Assembly: GCF_943913695.1 (NCBI RefSeq)
Contig: NZ_CALTZE010000060.1
Coordinates: forward strand, 1 to 22,086
Length of the DNA: 22,086 nucleotides
Direction of reading: 5' to 3'
From: an uncultured Marmoricola sp.
Lineage (GTDB): Bacteria > Actinomycetota > Actinomycetes > Propionibacteriales > Nocardioidaceae
Shown: piece by piece, positions 15,883-22,086 of the stretch
Position numbering within the stretch: position 1 is the first letter of the stretch
How the letters are laid out: each line of letters begins with the position of its first letter
Translations under genes and position numbers: made by a program
The notes under the pieces: generated by a model
Databases searched by the model: none
The model's input: only the letters and a program-made list of their open reading frames with translations
What the model was told of the DNA's origin: nothing

Positions 15883-15959
15883 TGGTGGGCAGGGGCGGGG
15901 TCGAACCGCCGACCTTCCACTTTTCAGGCGGACGCTCGTACCAACTGAGCTACCTGCCC
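15883..15959 (-). tRNA. tRNA-Phe (GAA)
   Basis: The minus strand folds into a complete cloverleaf. The acceptor is GGGCAGG paired with CCTGCCC, the D arm GCTC/GAGC, the anticodon stem TCCGC/GTGGA, and the loop CTGAAAA gives anticodon GAA. The variable loop is AGGTC and the T arm GGCGG-TTCGACC-CCGCC. The discriminator A at 15886 is followed by an encoded CCA (15885-15883). Confidence 0.96.
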
Positions 15960-15988
15960 TCACCAGCTCCCCGAGGGGAACGGCGGGA

Positions 15989-16019
15989 ACTCTACCCGAC
16001 GGGCTGCAGCGCCCTGCAA
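15989..16019 (-). promoter_or_regulatory. Candidate promoter of tRNA-Phe
   Basis: On the minus strand TTGCAG (16019-16014) and TAGAGT (15994-15989) are separated by 19 bases. The -10 lies about 30 bp upstream of the mature tRNA 5' end. The match is moderate and the spacer is on the long side. Confidence 0.4.
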
Positions 16020-16083
16020 CCCTCCCGGTGGGCGGGGTCCGGCTCCTAGCGTCGTGGCTCCCCACCGATCCCCTGGAGGAGCC

Positions 16084-16857
16084 ATGACCGTCGCCCACGT
16101 CACCGGAGCTGCCCGAGGCATCGGCAGGTCGATCGCGTTGCGGTTGGCTGCCGACGGCCACGACGTCGCCGTCTCCGACCTGCCCTCGATGCGCGCCGAG
16201 CTGGAGGCGACCGCCGCGGACGTCGAGGCGGCCGGGGTGCGCTCCCACGCGCTCACCGGCGACGTCTCGCAGCACGGCGACGTGCAGGCGCTGGTGCGCG
16301 AGACCGCCTCGGCGCTGGGGAGCCTCGACGTGATGGTCGCCAACGCGGGCATCGCGCAGACCAAGGCGCTGCTCGACGTCGCGCCGGAGGACTACGACCG
16401 GGTGCACGCGATCAACGGGCGCGGCGTCTTCCTGTGCTACACCGAGGCGGCGCGGCAGATGATCGCGCAGGGCGGTGGCGGCAAGATCATCGGCGCGGCC
16501 TCGATCGCGGCCCACAAGGGCTTCCCGCTGCTGGGCGTCTACTGCTCCTCGAAGTTCGCCGTGCGGGCGCTGACGCAGGCGGCGGCCCAGGAGTGGGCAC
16601 CGCACGGCATCACCGTCAACGCCTACTGCCCCGGCATCGTCGACACCACGATGTGGGAGGAGATCGACAGCGACCTCGGCGCGATCAACCAGGTGGGCAA
16701 GGGCGAGTCGATGAAGGCGATGGCCGCCGGCATCGCGCTCGGGCGGGTCTCCACCGGCGACGACGTCGCCGGCCTGGTCTCCTACCTCGCCGGCCCCGAC
16801 TCCGACTACATGACCGGGCAGGCCGTGCTCGTCGACGGCGGGATGCTCTTCGTCTAG
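16084..16857 (+). CDS. SDR family oxidoreductase, acetoin reductase / 2,3-butanediol dehydrogenase-like
   Basis: A 257-residue classical SDR. It has the cofactor loop TGAARGIG (7-14), GDVSQ (59-63), NAG (87-89), Ser140 in GAASIAAHKG and YCSSK with Tyr153 and Lys157. The stretches AAQEWAPHGITVNAYCPGIV, MWEEID, IALGR and YMTGQAVLVDGGM are characteristic of the acetoin reductase subfamily, which interconverts diacetyl, acetoin and 2,3-butanediol with NAD(H). Substrate assignment is by resemblance only. GGAGGA at 16074-16079 precedes the ATG. TAGCGT at 16047-16052 is a possible -10. It is convergent with the FAD oxidoreductase with only 5 nt between stop codons and no terminator. Confidence 0.88.
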   Translation: MTVAHVTGAARGIGRSIALRLAADGHDVAVSDLPSMRAELEATAADVEAAGVRSHALTGDVSQHGDVQALVRETASALGSLDVMVANAGIAQTKALLDVAPEDYDRVHAINGRGVFLCYTEAARQMIAQGGGGKIIGAASIAAHKGFPLLGVYCSSKFAVRALTQAAAQEWAPHGITVNAYCPGIVDTTMWEEIDSDLGAINQVGKGESMKAMAAGIALGRVSTGDDVAGLVSYLAGPDSDYMTGQAVLVDGGMLFV

Positions 16858-16862
16858 GCGCC

Positions 16863-18410
16863 TCAGGATCCGGCGTGCCACAGGGCCGCGCGCGCGGCGT
16901 TGGCGCCGGGAGCGCCGTGCACGCCGCCGCCCGGGTGCGCCGAGGACGACGCTAGGTAGAGCCCGGGTACGCCGGTCTCCGCGCGCCCCAGGCCGGGCAC
17001 GGGCCGCAGCACCAGCTGCTGGCGGGCCCGCGCCGTGCCGCCTCCGAGGGCGCCGCCGACCAGGTTGGCGTTGCGCCGCTCGAGCTCCTCGGGGCCCAGC
17101 ACACGGCGGGCAAGCACGCGTGAGCCGAAGCCAGGGGCACGCGCCTCCAGGCGGGCCTGCACCACGTCGGCGAAGCGCTCCAGGTCGCCCTCGCGCCAGC
17201 GCGTCCCCTGGGGTGCGTGGGTGTAGGCCCACATCGACTCCGTGCCGGCCGGCGAGCGGCTCGGGTCGGCGGTCGTCATCTGGCCGGCCAGCAGGTAGGG
17301 CCGGTCGGGCACCACGCCGGCATCGACGGCCTCCAGCGCCGTACGCATGTCGACGAGGCTGTCGCTCACGTGCAGGCAGCCGGGGGCGACCTCGGGCGGC
17401 GTCGACCACGGCACCGGTGCGTCCAGCGCCCAGTCGACCTTGATCGTCGACGGGTCGAGGCGAAACCTGCGCAGGCCGACACGCGCACGCCGCGGCACCA
17501 CCTCGGGGTCGAGCAGGCCGTCGTAGAGCGCGGGCGCGAGCACGTCGGCCAGCACCGCGCGTCCTGCGGGCACGAGCTCGCCGTCGGCCGTCTCCACCCC
17601 CACGGCCCGGCCGCCGTCCGTCACCACCCGCGTCACCGGCGTGGCGGTGCGCACCTCGCCGCCGGCGGCCTCGAGGCGGCGCAGCAGCGCGTCGGTGAGC
17701 GACTGCGCCCCGCCCTCGGGCACCGGCCAGCCGAGCTGCTGCCCGGTCATCGCCAGCATCAGCGCGAAGACACCCGAGCCCACCTCGTCGAGCGGCAGGT
17801 CGGCGTGGCCCGCGTTGCCCGCGAGCAGCACCCGCGCCGCCTCGCCACCGAAGCGCCGCCGCGCCATCGAGAGCACCGGCAGCACGATGTCGCGGGCCAG
17901 GCCGGGGCGTACGGCGAGGCGGCCCAGCGTGGCCGCGCCGCGGCGTACGGGCGGGAAGGGGGTCAGCAGCGCCGTCACGAGGTCGTCGGAGACCCCGCTC
18001 CACGCCGCCAGCAGGTCGAGCCAGGCGTCGCCGTCGCCGGGGTGGTCGCGGTCGAGCCCGGCGGCGGTGCGCTCGGGATCACGGTGCAGCAGCGCCCAGC
18101 GCAGCTCGCCGTCGGCCCCCAGCAGCGGGTGCCCGAGCACGGCCGGCGCGTGCGACCAGCGCAGCCCGTGCGCCTCCAGGCCGAGACCCCGGATCGCGGG
18201 CGAGGCGACGCCCAGGGGATAGAAGGCACTGAAGGTGTCGTGCACGAAGTCGGGGTGCAGCTCCCGGTCGCTGCGTACGGCGCCCCCCACGGCCGGCTGC
18301 GCCTCCAGCACCAGCACCGACCAGCCCGCGTCGGCCAGCAGGTTGGCAGCGACCAGGCCGTTGGGCCCGCCGCCGACCACGATCGCGTCATGGGGGTCGC
18401 GGGTGCTCAC
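16863..18410 (-). CDS. Phytoene-dehydrogenase-like FAD-dependent oxidoreductase
   Basis: A 515-residue flavoprotein of the amine oxidase/phytoene desaturase superfamily (COG1233 type). The N-terminus has the dinucleotide-binding motif VVGGGPNGLVAANLLADAG (11-29) followed by VLEAQPAVGGAVRS. The C-terminus has the flavin-binding closing block GVPGLYLASSSAHPGGGVHG. No membrane segment is apparent. The GTG start overlaps the stop of the SRPBCC gene (GTGA), so the two are translationally coupled. Members of this group include carotenoid desaturases and many of unknown substrate. No carotenoid genes such as crtB or crtE are nearby, so a carotenoid role is not supported. Confidence 0.88.
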   Translation of the reverse strand: MSTRDPHDAIVVGGGPNGLVAANLLADAGWSVLVLEAQPAVGGAVRSDRELHPDFVHDTFSAFYPLGVASPAIRGLGLEAHGLRWSHAPAVLGHPLLGADGELRWALLHRDPERTAAGLDRDHPGDGDAWLDLLAAWSGVSDDLVTALLTPFPPVRRGAATLGRLAVRPGLARDIVLPVLSMARRRFGGEAARVLLAGNAGHADLPLDEVGSGVFALMLAMTGQQLGWPVPEGGAQSLTDALLRRLEAAGGEVRTATPVTRVVTDGGRAVGVETADGELVPAGRAVLADVLAPALYDGLLDPEVVPRRARVGLRRFRLDPSTIKVDWALDAPVPWSTPPEVAPGCLHVSDSLVDMRTALEAVDAGVVPDRPYLLAGQMTTADPSRSPAGTESMWAYTHAPQGTRWREGDLERFADVVQARLEARAPGFGSRVLARRVLGPEELERRNANLVGGALGGGTARARQQLVLRPVPGLGRAETGVPGLYLASSSAHPGGGVHGAPGANAARAALWHAGS

Positions 18411-18841
18411 ACGCGGCGCTCGGCGAGGTAGGCGAGCCGGCGCAGGGTCTCGACGTTGCGCCAGCGGATCGCGGGGGAGCGCAGCGTCCTCGGCACCAGG
18501 ACCCCGGGGCCGGACTGCGCGTCCTCCTCCAGCGTGATGCGGGTGCCGCTCGCCTCCTGCTGCAGGTGCAGCCGCACGTAGGCCTCGCCCAGCGGCCAGC
18601 CCCGGGCCGTCAGGTGGAGCAGCTGCCGCGGGACCGACTCCACGACCCGGGTGGTGTCGTCGAGCAGCACCGGCCAGGCGCCGATGGAGTGGTGCAGCTC
18701 GCTGCCCTCGGCGGGCCAGGTGGCGTCGACCTCGCGCATCCGCGAGGCGCCGACGACCCAGCCGGGATAGAGCCACCCGTCGCTGAGCACGGTCCAGACC
18801 TGCTCGGGGGTGGCGTGCACGACTCGCTCGACGGTGGCCAT
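18407..18841 (-). CDS. SRPBCC family (START-like) protein
   Basis: A 144-residue protein with the typical polyketide cyclase/START-like beginning ATVERVVHATPEQVWTVLSD, then GWVVGASRMREVD, W-rich strands and a long C-terminal helix (NVETLRRLAYLAERRV). Such folds bind hydrophobic ligands in a deep cavity. The ATG at 18841 begins the domain at the usual place. An upstream GTG at 18889 would add 16 residues of doubtful sequence. No clear Shine-Dalgarno precedes either. Coupling to the FAD oxidoreductase by the 4-nt overlap suggests the two act on the same lipid-like or aromatic compound; this is inference. Confidence 0.85.
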   Translation of the reverse strand: MATVERVVHATPEQVWTVLSDGWLYPGWVVGASRMREVDATWPAEGSELHHSIGAWPVLLDDTTRVVESVPRQLLHLTARGWPLGEAYVRLHLQQEASGTRITLEEDAQSGPGVLVPRTLRSPAIRWRNVETLRRLAYLAERRV

Positions 18842-18886
18842 GTCTTCGGCGTACCCGGTCGATGGCGAGCGACCCGTGACGCACGA

Positions 18887-18912
18887 CACCGCCCGGCTGC
18901 TGCCGGGCGGTG
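18887..18912 (-). terminator. Terminator hairpin of tRNA-Asp
   Basis: A perfect 11-bp stem (18887-18897 with 18902-18912) with a 4-nt loop starts 9 nt after the tRNA-Asp CCA end and before the SRPBCC gene on the same strand. No T-run follows. Confidence 0.72.
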
Positions 18913-18921
18913 CGGTGGTGG

Positions 18922-18998
18922 TGGCGACCCCGACGGGACTCGAACCCGCGGCCTCCGCCGTGACAGGGCGGCGCGCTAACCAACTGCGCTACGGGGCC
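18922..18998 (-). tRNA. tRNA-Asp (GTC)
   Basis: A complete minus-strand cloverleaf. The acceptor is GGCCCCG with CGGGGTC (one G-T pair), the D arm GCGC/GCGC, the anticodon stem CCGCC/GGCGG, and the loop CTGTCAC gives GTC. The T arm is GCGGG-TTCGAGT-CCCGT. Discriminator G at 18925 is followed by an encoded CCA (18924-18922). A TAGCAT hexamer overlapping the stop codon of the gene upstream (19042-19037) could be its -10. Confidence 0.96.
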
Positions 18999-19039
18999 TG
19001 GATCGTGCTCTCGGCTCCATCTTTCGAAGCCACGGAATG

Positions 19040-20236
19040 CTAACGCACCCGGTCAGCGGTGACGAAATCGAGCCCGTCGAGCAGCCGGTCGACGTCGTCG
19101 GCGGTGGTGTAGGGCGCCAGCCCGACCCGGACCCCGCCGTCGGGCGCCAGTCCGAGCCTCGTCGCGGGCTCGTGGGCGTAGAAGGTGCCCGCGGGCGCGA
19201 CCACCCCCCGCTCGGCCAGGGCGGCCGAGACCTCGGCGGCCGCGAGCCCGTCGAAGGTGAGCAGCAGGGTCGGCGTACGCCGGGCCGCCCGCGACCAGCA
19301 GGTGATGCCGCGCAGCCCCGCGAGGCCGGTCTCCAGCCGCGTGCGCAGGGTCTCCTCGTGCGCCTCCAGGGCGGCGTACGACGCGACCAGCCGCGCGCGG
19401 CGCGTGCCCGACGCGCCTGCCAGGCCGGCGAGCAGGTCGACGGCGGCGGTGACGCCCGCGAGCTGCTCGTAGGGCAGCGTGCCGAGCTCGAAGCGCTCGG
19501 GCACCCGGTCGGGGGAGGGCAGCAGCTTGTCGGGCCGCAGCGACTCCAGCACCTCGCGGCGCCCGGTGAGCACGCCGCAGTGCGGGCCGAGGAACTTGTA
19601 GGGCGAGCAGGCGAAGAGGTCGGCCCCGAGCGCGCCGACGTCGGGCAGCAGATGGGGCGCGCGGTGCACGCCGTCGACGAAGAGCAGCGCCCCCGCGCGG
19701 TGGGCCTCGGCGGCGATCGCCGGCACGTCGGGCACGGTGCCGATCAGGTTGGAGGCGCCCGTGACCGCGACCAGCCGCGTGCGCTGGGAGAGCTGCGAGG
19801 CGACCGCCTCCACGGGCAGCTCGCCGGTCGCGACGTCGAGGTCGGCCCAGCGCACCGTCGCGCCGGCCCGCTCGGCCACGACGACCCACGGCCGCACGTT
19901 GGCGTCGTGGTCGAGCCGCGAGACCACCACCTCGTCGCCCGGCCCCCAGCCCGCCGCCAGGGTGCGAGCGAGGTCGAAGGTGAGCGCGGTCATGCTGCGG
20001 CCGTGCACCACCAGGTCGGGGTCGACGGCGAGGAAGTCGCCCATCGCCTCGCGGAAGCCCCGCACCACGGCCTCCGCGTTGCGGGCGGCGGCGTACGCCG
20101 TGCCGCGGTTGGACAGCGGCGCCCGCAGCGTCGAGGCGATCGCCTCGCCCACCACATCGGGCGTCTGGGTGCCGCCCGGCCCGTCGAAGTAGGCGGTGCC
20201 GTCTGCGAGGGCCGAGAGCTGCGAGCGGTCGAGCAC
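19040..20236 (-). CDS. Cysteine-desulfurase-like class V aminotransferase (PLP enzyme)
   Basis: A 398-residue fold-type I PLP enzyme. It has YFDGPGGTQTP near the N-terminus, DHDAN (His110), FVDGVHRAPH (Asp188 and His191) and the PLP lysine in CSPYKFLGPHCG (Lys214). It resembles the VC1184-like branch of the class V family, often annotated cysteine desulfurase-like. The C-terminal region, where true desulfurases have their active-site Cys, reads PAGTFYAHEPATRLGLAPDG and has none. Sulfur transfer is therefore doubtful. No suf or isc genes are near. The GTG start lies one base after the tRNA-Glu 3' end, leaving no room for a Shine-Dalgarno outside the tRNA. The family head is slightly short here, but no in-frame start is available just upstream. 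Confidence 0.85.
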   Translation of the reverse strand: MLDRSQLSALADGTAYFDGPGGTQTPDVVGEAIASTLRAPLSNRGTAYAAARNAEAVVRGFREAMGDFLAVDPDLVVHGRSMTALTFDLARTLAAGWGPGDEVVVSRLDHDANVRPWVVVAERAGATVRWADLDVATGELPVEAVASQLSQRTRLVAVTGASNLIGTVPDVPAIAAEAHRAGALLFVDGVHRAPHLLPDVGALGADLFACSPYKFLGPHCGVLTGRREVLESLRPDKLLPSPDRVPERFELGTLPYEQLAGVTAAVDLLAGLAGASGTRRARLVASYAALEAHEETLRTRLETGLAGLRGITCWSRAARRTPTLLLTFDGLAAAEVSAALAERGVVAPAGTFYAHEPATRLGLAPDGGVRVGLAPYTTADDVDRLLDGLDFVTADRVR

Positions 20237-20237
20237 G

Positions 20238-20310
20238 TACCCCCAACGGGATTCGAACCCGCGCAGCCGGCGTGAAAGGCCGGTGTCCTAGGCCGCTAGA
20301 CGATGGGGGC
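20238..20310 (-). tRNA. tRNA-Glu (TTC)
   Basis: A complete 73-nt minus-strand cloverleaf. The acceptor is GCCCCCA with TGGGGGT (G-T first pair), the D arm GTCT/GGAC, the anticodon stem CCGGC/GCCGG, and the loop CTTTCAC gives TTC. The T arm is GCGGG-TTCGAAT-CCCGT. Discriminator A is at 20238. Unlike the other two tRNAs here, no CCA is encoded; the next bases are CGTG, the start of the PLP-enzyme gene. TAGACT (20351-20346) is a possible -10, 36 bp upstream. Confidence 0.96.
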
Positions 20311-20312
20311 CA

Positions 20313-20338
20313 GCCGTCCGGTTCGATGCGTGGACGGC
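20313..20338 (-). terminator. Possible hairpin between the metallopeptidase and tRNA-Glu
   Basis: A perfect 7-bp stem GCCGTCC/GGACGGC (20313-20319 with 20332-20338) with a 12-nt loop lies downstream of the metallopeptidase and 2 nt upstream of tRNA-Glu. It could be a terminator of the former or part of the tRNA leader. Confidence 0.4.
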
Positions 20339-20366
20339 CCGGCAGAGTCTAGGCGGCGGCGTCGGG

Positions 20367-20720
20367 TCAGGCGTAGCCGAGATCGTGCAGCGCGTCGTCG
20401 TCGATGCCGAAATGGTGCGCGATCTCGTGCACGACGGTGATGCGCACCTCCTCGACGAGCTCCTCCGGCGTCTCGCACATCCGCGTCAGCGGACCGCGGA
20501 AGACCAGGATCCGGTCGGGCGGGGCGAAGGTGTAGCTCGTGACGTCGCGCTCGGTCAGCGGGACGCCGTCGTAGAGCCCGAGCAGCCCCGGGTCCTCCGG
20601 GGGCGGCTCGGGCTCCACGAGCACCACGACGTTGTCCATCAGCGAGGCCAGCTCGACCGGCACCCCGTCGAGCGCCTCGGAGACCAGGAGGTCGAACTCG
20701 GCGTCGGTGGTCTCCAGCAT
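20367..20720 (-). CDS. Small zincin-like metallopeptidase family protein (PF06262 type)
   Basis: A 117-residue protein with one zinc-binding HExxH motif in TVVHEIAHHFGIDDD (His98, Glu99, His102), followed by the acidic residues typical of this minimal zincin family. The N-terminal half has LVSEALDGVP and a long proline/glutamate loop (PEPPPEDPGLLGLYDG); RILVFRGPL follows. There is no signal peptide, so it is probably cytosolic. The family is widespread in actinobacteria and its substrates are unknown. The ATG at 20720 has no clear Shine-Dalgarno, but CACAAT lies six bases upstream and could be a leaderless -10. The 32-bp repeat array begins 16 nt upstream of the start. Confidence 0.88.
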   Translation of the reverse strand: MLETTDAEFDLLVSEALDGVPVELASLMDNVVVLVEPEPPPEDPGLLGLYDGVPLTERDVTSYTFAPPDRILVFRGPLTRMCETPEELVEEVRITVVHEIAHHFGIDDDALHDLGYA

Positions 20721-20736
20721 GCGCCCATTGTGCCGG

Positions 20737-21134
20737 GGCGGTGTCAGGCCGCGCCCTTCGTGGCTCGCTGCGCTCGCACCTCAGGGAGCGGGGCGCTTGC
20801 TGCGCTCGCACCTCAGGGAGCGTGGCGCCTGATCCGCTCGCACCTCAGGGAGCGGGGTGCGTGATCCGCTCGCACCTCAGGGAGCGGGGCGCTTGCTGCG
20901 CTCGCACCTCAGGGAGCGGGGCGCGTGCTGCGCTCGCACCTCAGGGAGCGGGGCGCTTGATGCGCTCGCACCTCGGGGAGCGTGGCGGTGTCAGGCCGCG
21001 CCCTTCGTGGCTCGCTGCGCTCGCTCCTCAGGGAGCGGGGCGCTCGCTGCGCTCGCACCTCAGGGAGCGGGGTGCTTGATGCGCTCGCACCTCAGGGAGC
21101 GGGGCGCGTGATCCGCTCGCACCTCAGGGAGCGG
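20737..21134. repeat. Tandem array of eleven 32-bp repeats in two blocks
   Basis: The 20-bp core CGCTCGCACCTCAGGGAGCG begins at 20771, 20803, 20835, 20867, 20899, 20931 and 20963, then at 21018, 21050, 21082 and 21114. Spacing is exactly 32 bp within each block. Between cores is a 12-nt tail such as GGGCGCTTGCTG or GGGTGCGTGATC. Copy 7 (CTCGGGG) and copy 8 (GCTCCTC) carry one core substitution each. Each block is introduced by the same header, giving a 41-bp exact direct repeat at 20737-20777 and 20984-21024. Each core has CGCTC/GAGCG ends able to form a small stem. The 32-bp period is not a multiple of three and the apparent reading frames change from unit to unit, so it is not coding. Confidence 0.93.
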
Positions 21135-21180
21135 GGCGCATGTCCGCTCCCTGAGGAGCCCCGCGAGGGACGAGCGGGGC
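21122..21180 (-). terminator. Two hairpins downstream of the desaturase, built from inverted repeat copies
   Basis: The first stem met by desaturase transcription is GCCCCGC/GCGGGGC (21158-21164 with 21174-21180, 9-nt loop), 11 nt after the stop. The second is a perfect 13-bp stem (21122-21134 with 21144-21156, 9-nt loop) made of the last array core against an inverted partial copy. Together they are likely to terminate the desaturase transcript. Confidence 0.65.
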
Positions 21181-21191
21181 GTCACGAAGGG

Positions 21192-22086
21192 TCAGGCGGC
21201 GCGGACGGTCGCCTCGCGCACGGGGAGCGGGGTGGGGTTGACGCGCTTGCCGAAGAAGTCGTTGGGCAGCGAGAGCCGGATGACCTTGGCCCAGGCGGAG
21301 GCGACCTGCTTGGGCAGCGGGCCCTCGACGTAGGTCAGGCCGTAGCGCTCGAAGAGCGCCTTCACCTTCGGCGCGATCTCGGCGTAGCGGTTGCTCGGCA
21401 GGTCCGGGAAGAGGTGGTGCTCGATCTGGTGGGAGAGGTTGCCGGTCATGAAGTGCATCGCCTTGGAGCCGGAGATGTTGGCGGCGCCGAGCATCTGGCG
21501 GACATACCACTCCGCCTTGGTCTCGCCCTCGATCGAGGTCTTCTCGAAGGTCGCGACACCGTCGGGGAAGTGGCCGCACATGATCACCGAGTGGGTCCAC
21601 AGGTTGCGGCCCAGGTTGGCCACGAAGTTGGCGGCCACGGTGTGGAAGAACGACGGCCCCGAGAGCAGCGGGTGCACCAGGTAGTCCTTGGTGGCCTGCT
21701 TGCGGATCTTGCGCAGCGTCTGGCGCGCCTTGGCCTTGAACTCCGGCGTCTTGGTGGTCTTCTTCTTGATCGCCTTGCCGAGCTCGAGGTCGTAGGCCGC
21801 GATGCCGTACTCGAAGAAGCAGGCGTTGACGAAGTTCCACAGCGGCTGCGCGAGGTAGAAGGGCACCCAGCGCTGGTCCTCGTCGACGCGCATGATGCCG
21901 TAGCCGAGGTCGTTGTCCTTGCCGACGACGTTGGTGTAGGTGTGGTGGATCTCGTTGTGCGAGTGCTTCCACTGGTCGGCCGGCGAGGCGTTGTCCCACT
22001 CCCAGGTGGTGGAGTGGATCTTGGGGTCGCGCATCCAGTCCCACTGGCCGTGCATGACGTTGTGGCCGATCTCCATGTTCTCGATG
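21192..22086 (-). CDS. Membrane fatty-acid desaturase (DesA3-like), partial at the 5' end
   Basis: The 298 codons in the window are the C-terminal part of an integral-membrane acyl desaturase; the gene continues past 22086. All three histidine boxes of the di-iron centre are visible: HNVMHGQWDW (first box), HSHNEIHHTYTN (second) and HQIEHHLFPDLP (third). The sequence between boxes, including TTWEWDNASPADQWKHSH and GKDNDLGYGI, strongly resembles mycobacterial stearoyl-CoA delta-9 desaturase DesA3. The reaction would introduce a double bond into acyl chains using oxygen and an electron donor. The Met at 22076 is internal (preceded by IEN), not the start. The gene ends just before the hairpins and repeat array. 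Confidence 0.93.
   Translation of the reverse strand, partial: IENMEIGHNVMHGQWDWMRDPKIHSTTWEWDNASPADQWKHSHNEIHHTYTNVVGKDNDLGYGIMRVDEDQRWVPFYLAQPLWNFVNACFFEYGIAAYDLELGKAIKKKTTKTPEFKAKARQTLRKIRKQATKDYLVHPLLSGPSFFHTVAANFVANLGRNLWTHSVIMCGHFPDGVATFEKTSIEGETKAEWYVRQMLGAANISGSKAMHFMTGNLSHQIEHHLFPDLPSNRYAEIAPKVKALFERYGLTYVEGPLPKQVASAWAKVIRLSLPNDFFGKRVNPTPLPVREATVRAA

Noticed and set aside
14646..15920. Long minus-strand frame overlapping the AbrB-family gene
   Set aside because: It is a shifted frame of the membrane protein at 14738-15790, full of Arg, Pro, Ala and Gly, and runs into the tRNA-Phe terminator region.
20238..20310. tRNA-Glu as an attachment site of an integrated element
   Set aside because: No integrase, no second copy of the tRNA 3' end and no phage or plasmid genes are visible. 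The neighbouring genes look like ordinary chromosomal genes.
20741..21111. Repeat-rich proteins read through the 32-bp array
   Set aside because: The period is not a multiple of three, so any frame cycles through three translations of the same DNA. There is no Shine-Dalgarno and no codon bias, so these are artefacts of the repeat.
20771..21134. CRISPR array
   Set aside because: The regular 32-bp period with a 20-bp core looks CRISPR-like at first. However, the intervening 12 nt are too short and nearly the same in every unit, there are no unique spacers, and no cas genes are present.

Overview
The window is a stretch of high-GC actinobacterial chromosome. Gene order and protein style fit Nocardioidaceae (Nocardioides-like), but this is inferred from the sequence alone. 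The evidence is the strong G/C third-position bias, frequent GTG starts, short GTGA gene overlaps, long GC-rich hairpins without U-tracts as terminators, and the order purF-purM-DUF3073-Leu/Val dehydrogenase-bldC, which matches the Streptomyces bldC locus.

Layout. 1-610: tail of a molybdenum hydroxylase operon (end of a probable large subunit, then the 2Fe-2S subunit). 633-3301: purF and purM, two steps of de novo purine synthesis, overlapping by 4 nt. 3455-5313: DUF3073, a convergent amino-acid dehydrogenase and bldC. 5496-7963: a divergent pair of exported proteins, a DUF305 lipoprotein and an LVIVD-repeat protein, sharing a palindrome-bearing promoter region. 7988-12536: a minus-strand block with a diacylglycerol-kinase-like lipid kinase, a patatin-like phospholipase, a short-chain dehydrogenase and an SLC13/DASS carboxylate transporter. 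12686-14722: a GlsB/YeaQ-type small membrane protein, then a lipoprotein fusing a CapA domain to an M15 peptidase domain and broken by a one-base frameshift. 14738-15790: an AbrB-family membrane protein. 15883-20310: three minus-strand tRNA genes (Phe-GAA, Asp-GTC, Glu-TTC) interspersed with an acetoin-reductase-like SDR, an SRPBCC/FAD-oxidoreductase pair and a cysteine-desulfurase-like PLP enzyme. 20367-20720: a small HExxH metallopeptidase. 20737-21191: eleven 32-bp tandem repeats ending in inverted copies. 21192-22086: a membrane fatty-acid desaturase running off the right edge.

Most genes are housekeeping or general metabolism. I found no integrase, transposase, CRISPR array, toxin-antitoxin pair or recognisable defence system. 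The observations most worth a second look are the 32-bp minisatellite with its duplicated header and inverted end copy, the frameshifted CapA-M15 fusion, and the PLP-enzyme gene whose GTG start lies one nucleotide beyond the tRNA-Glu 3' end.
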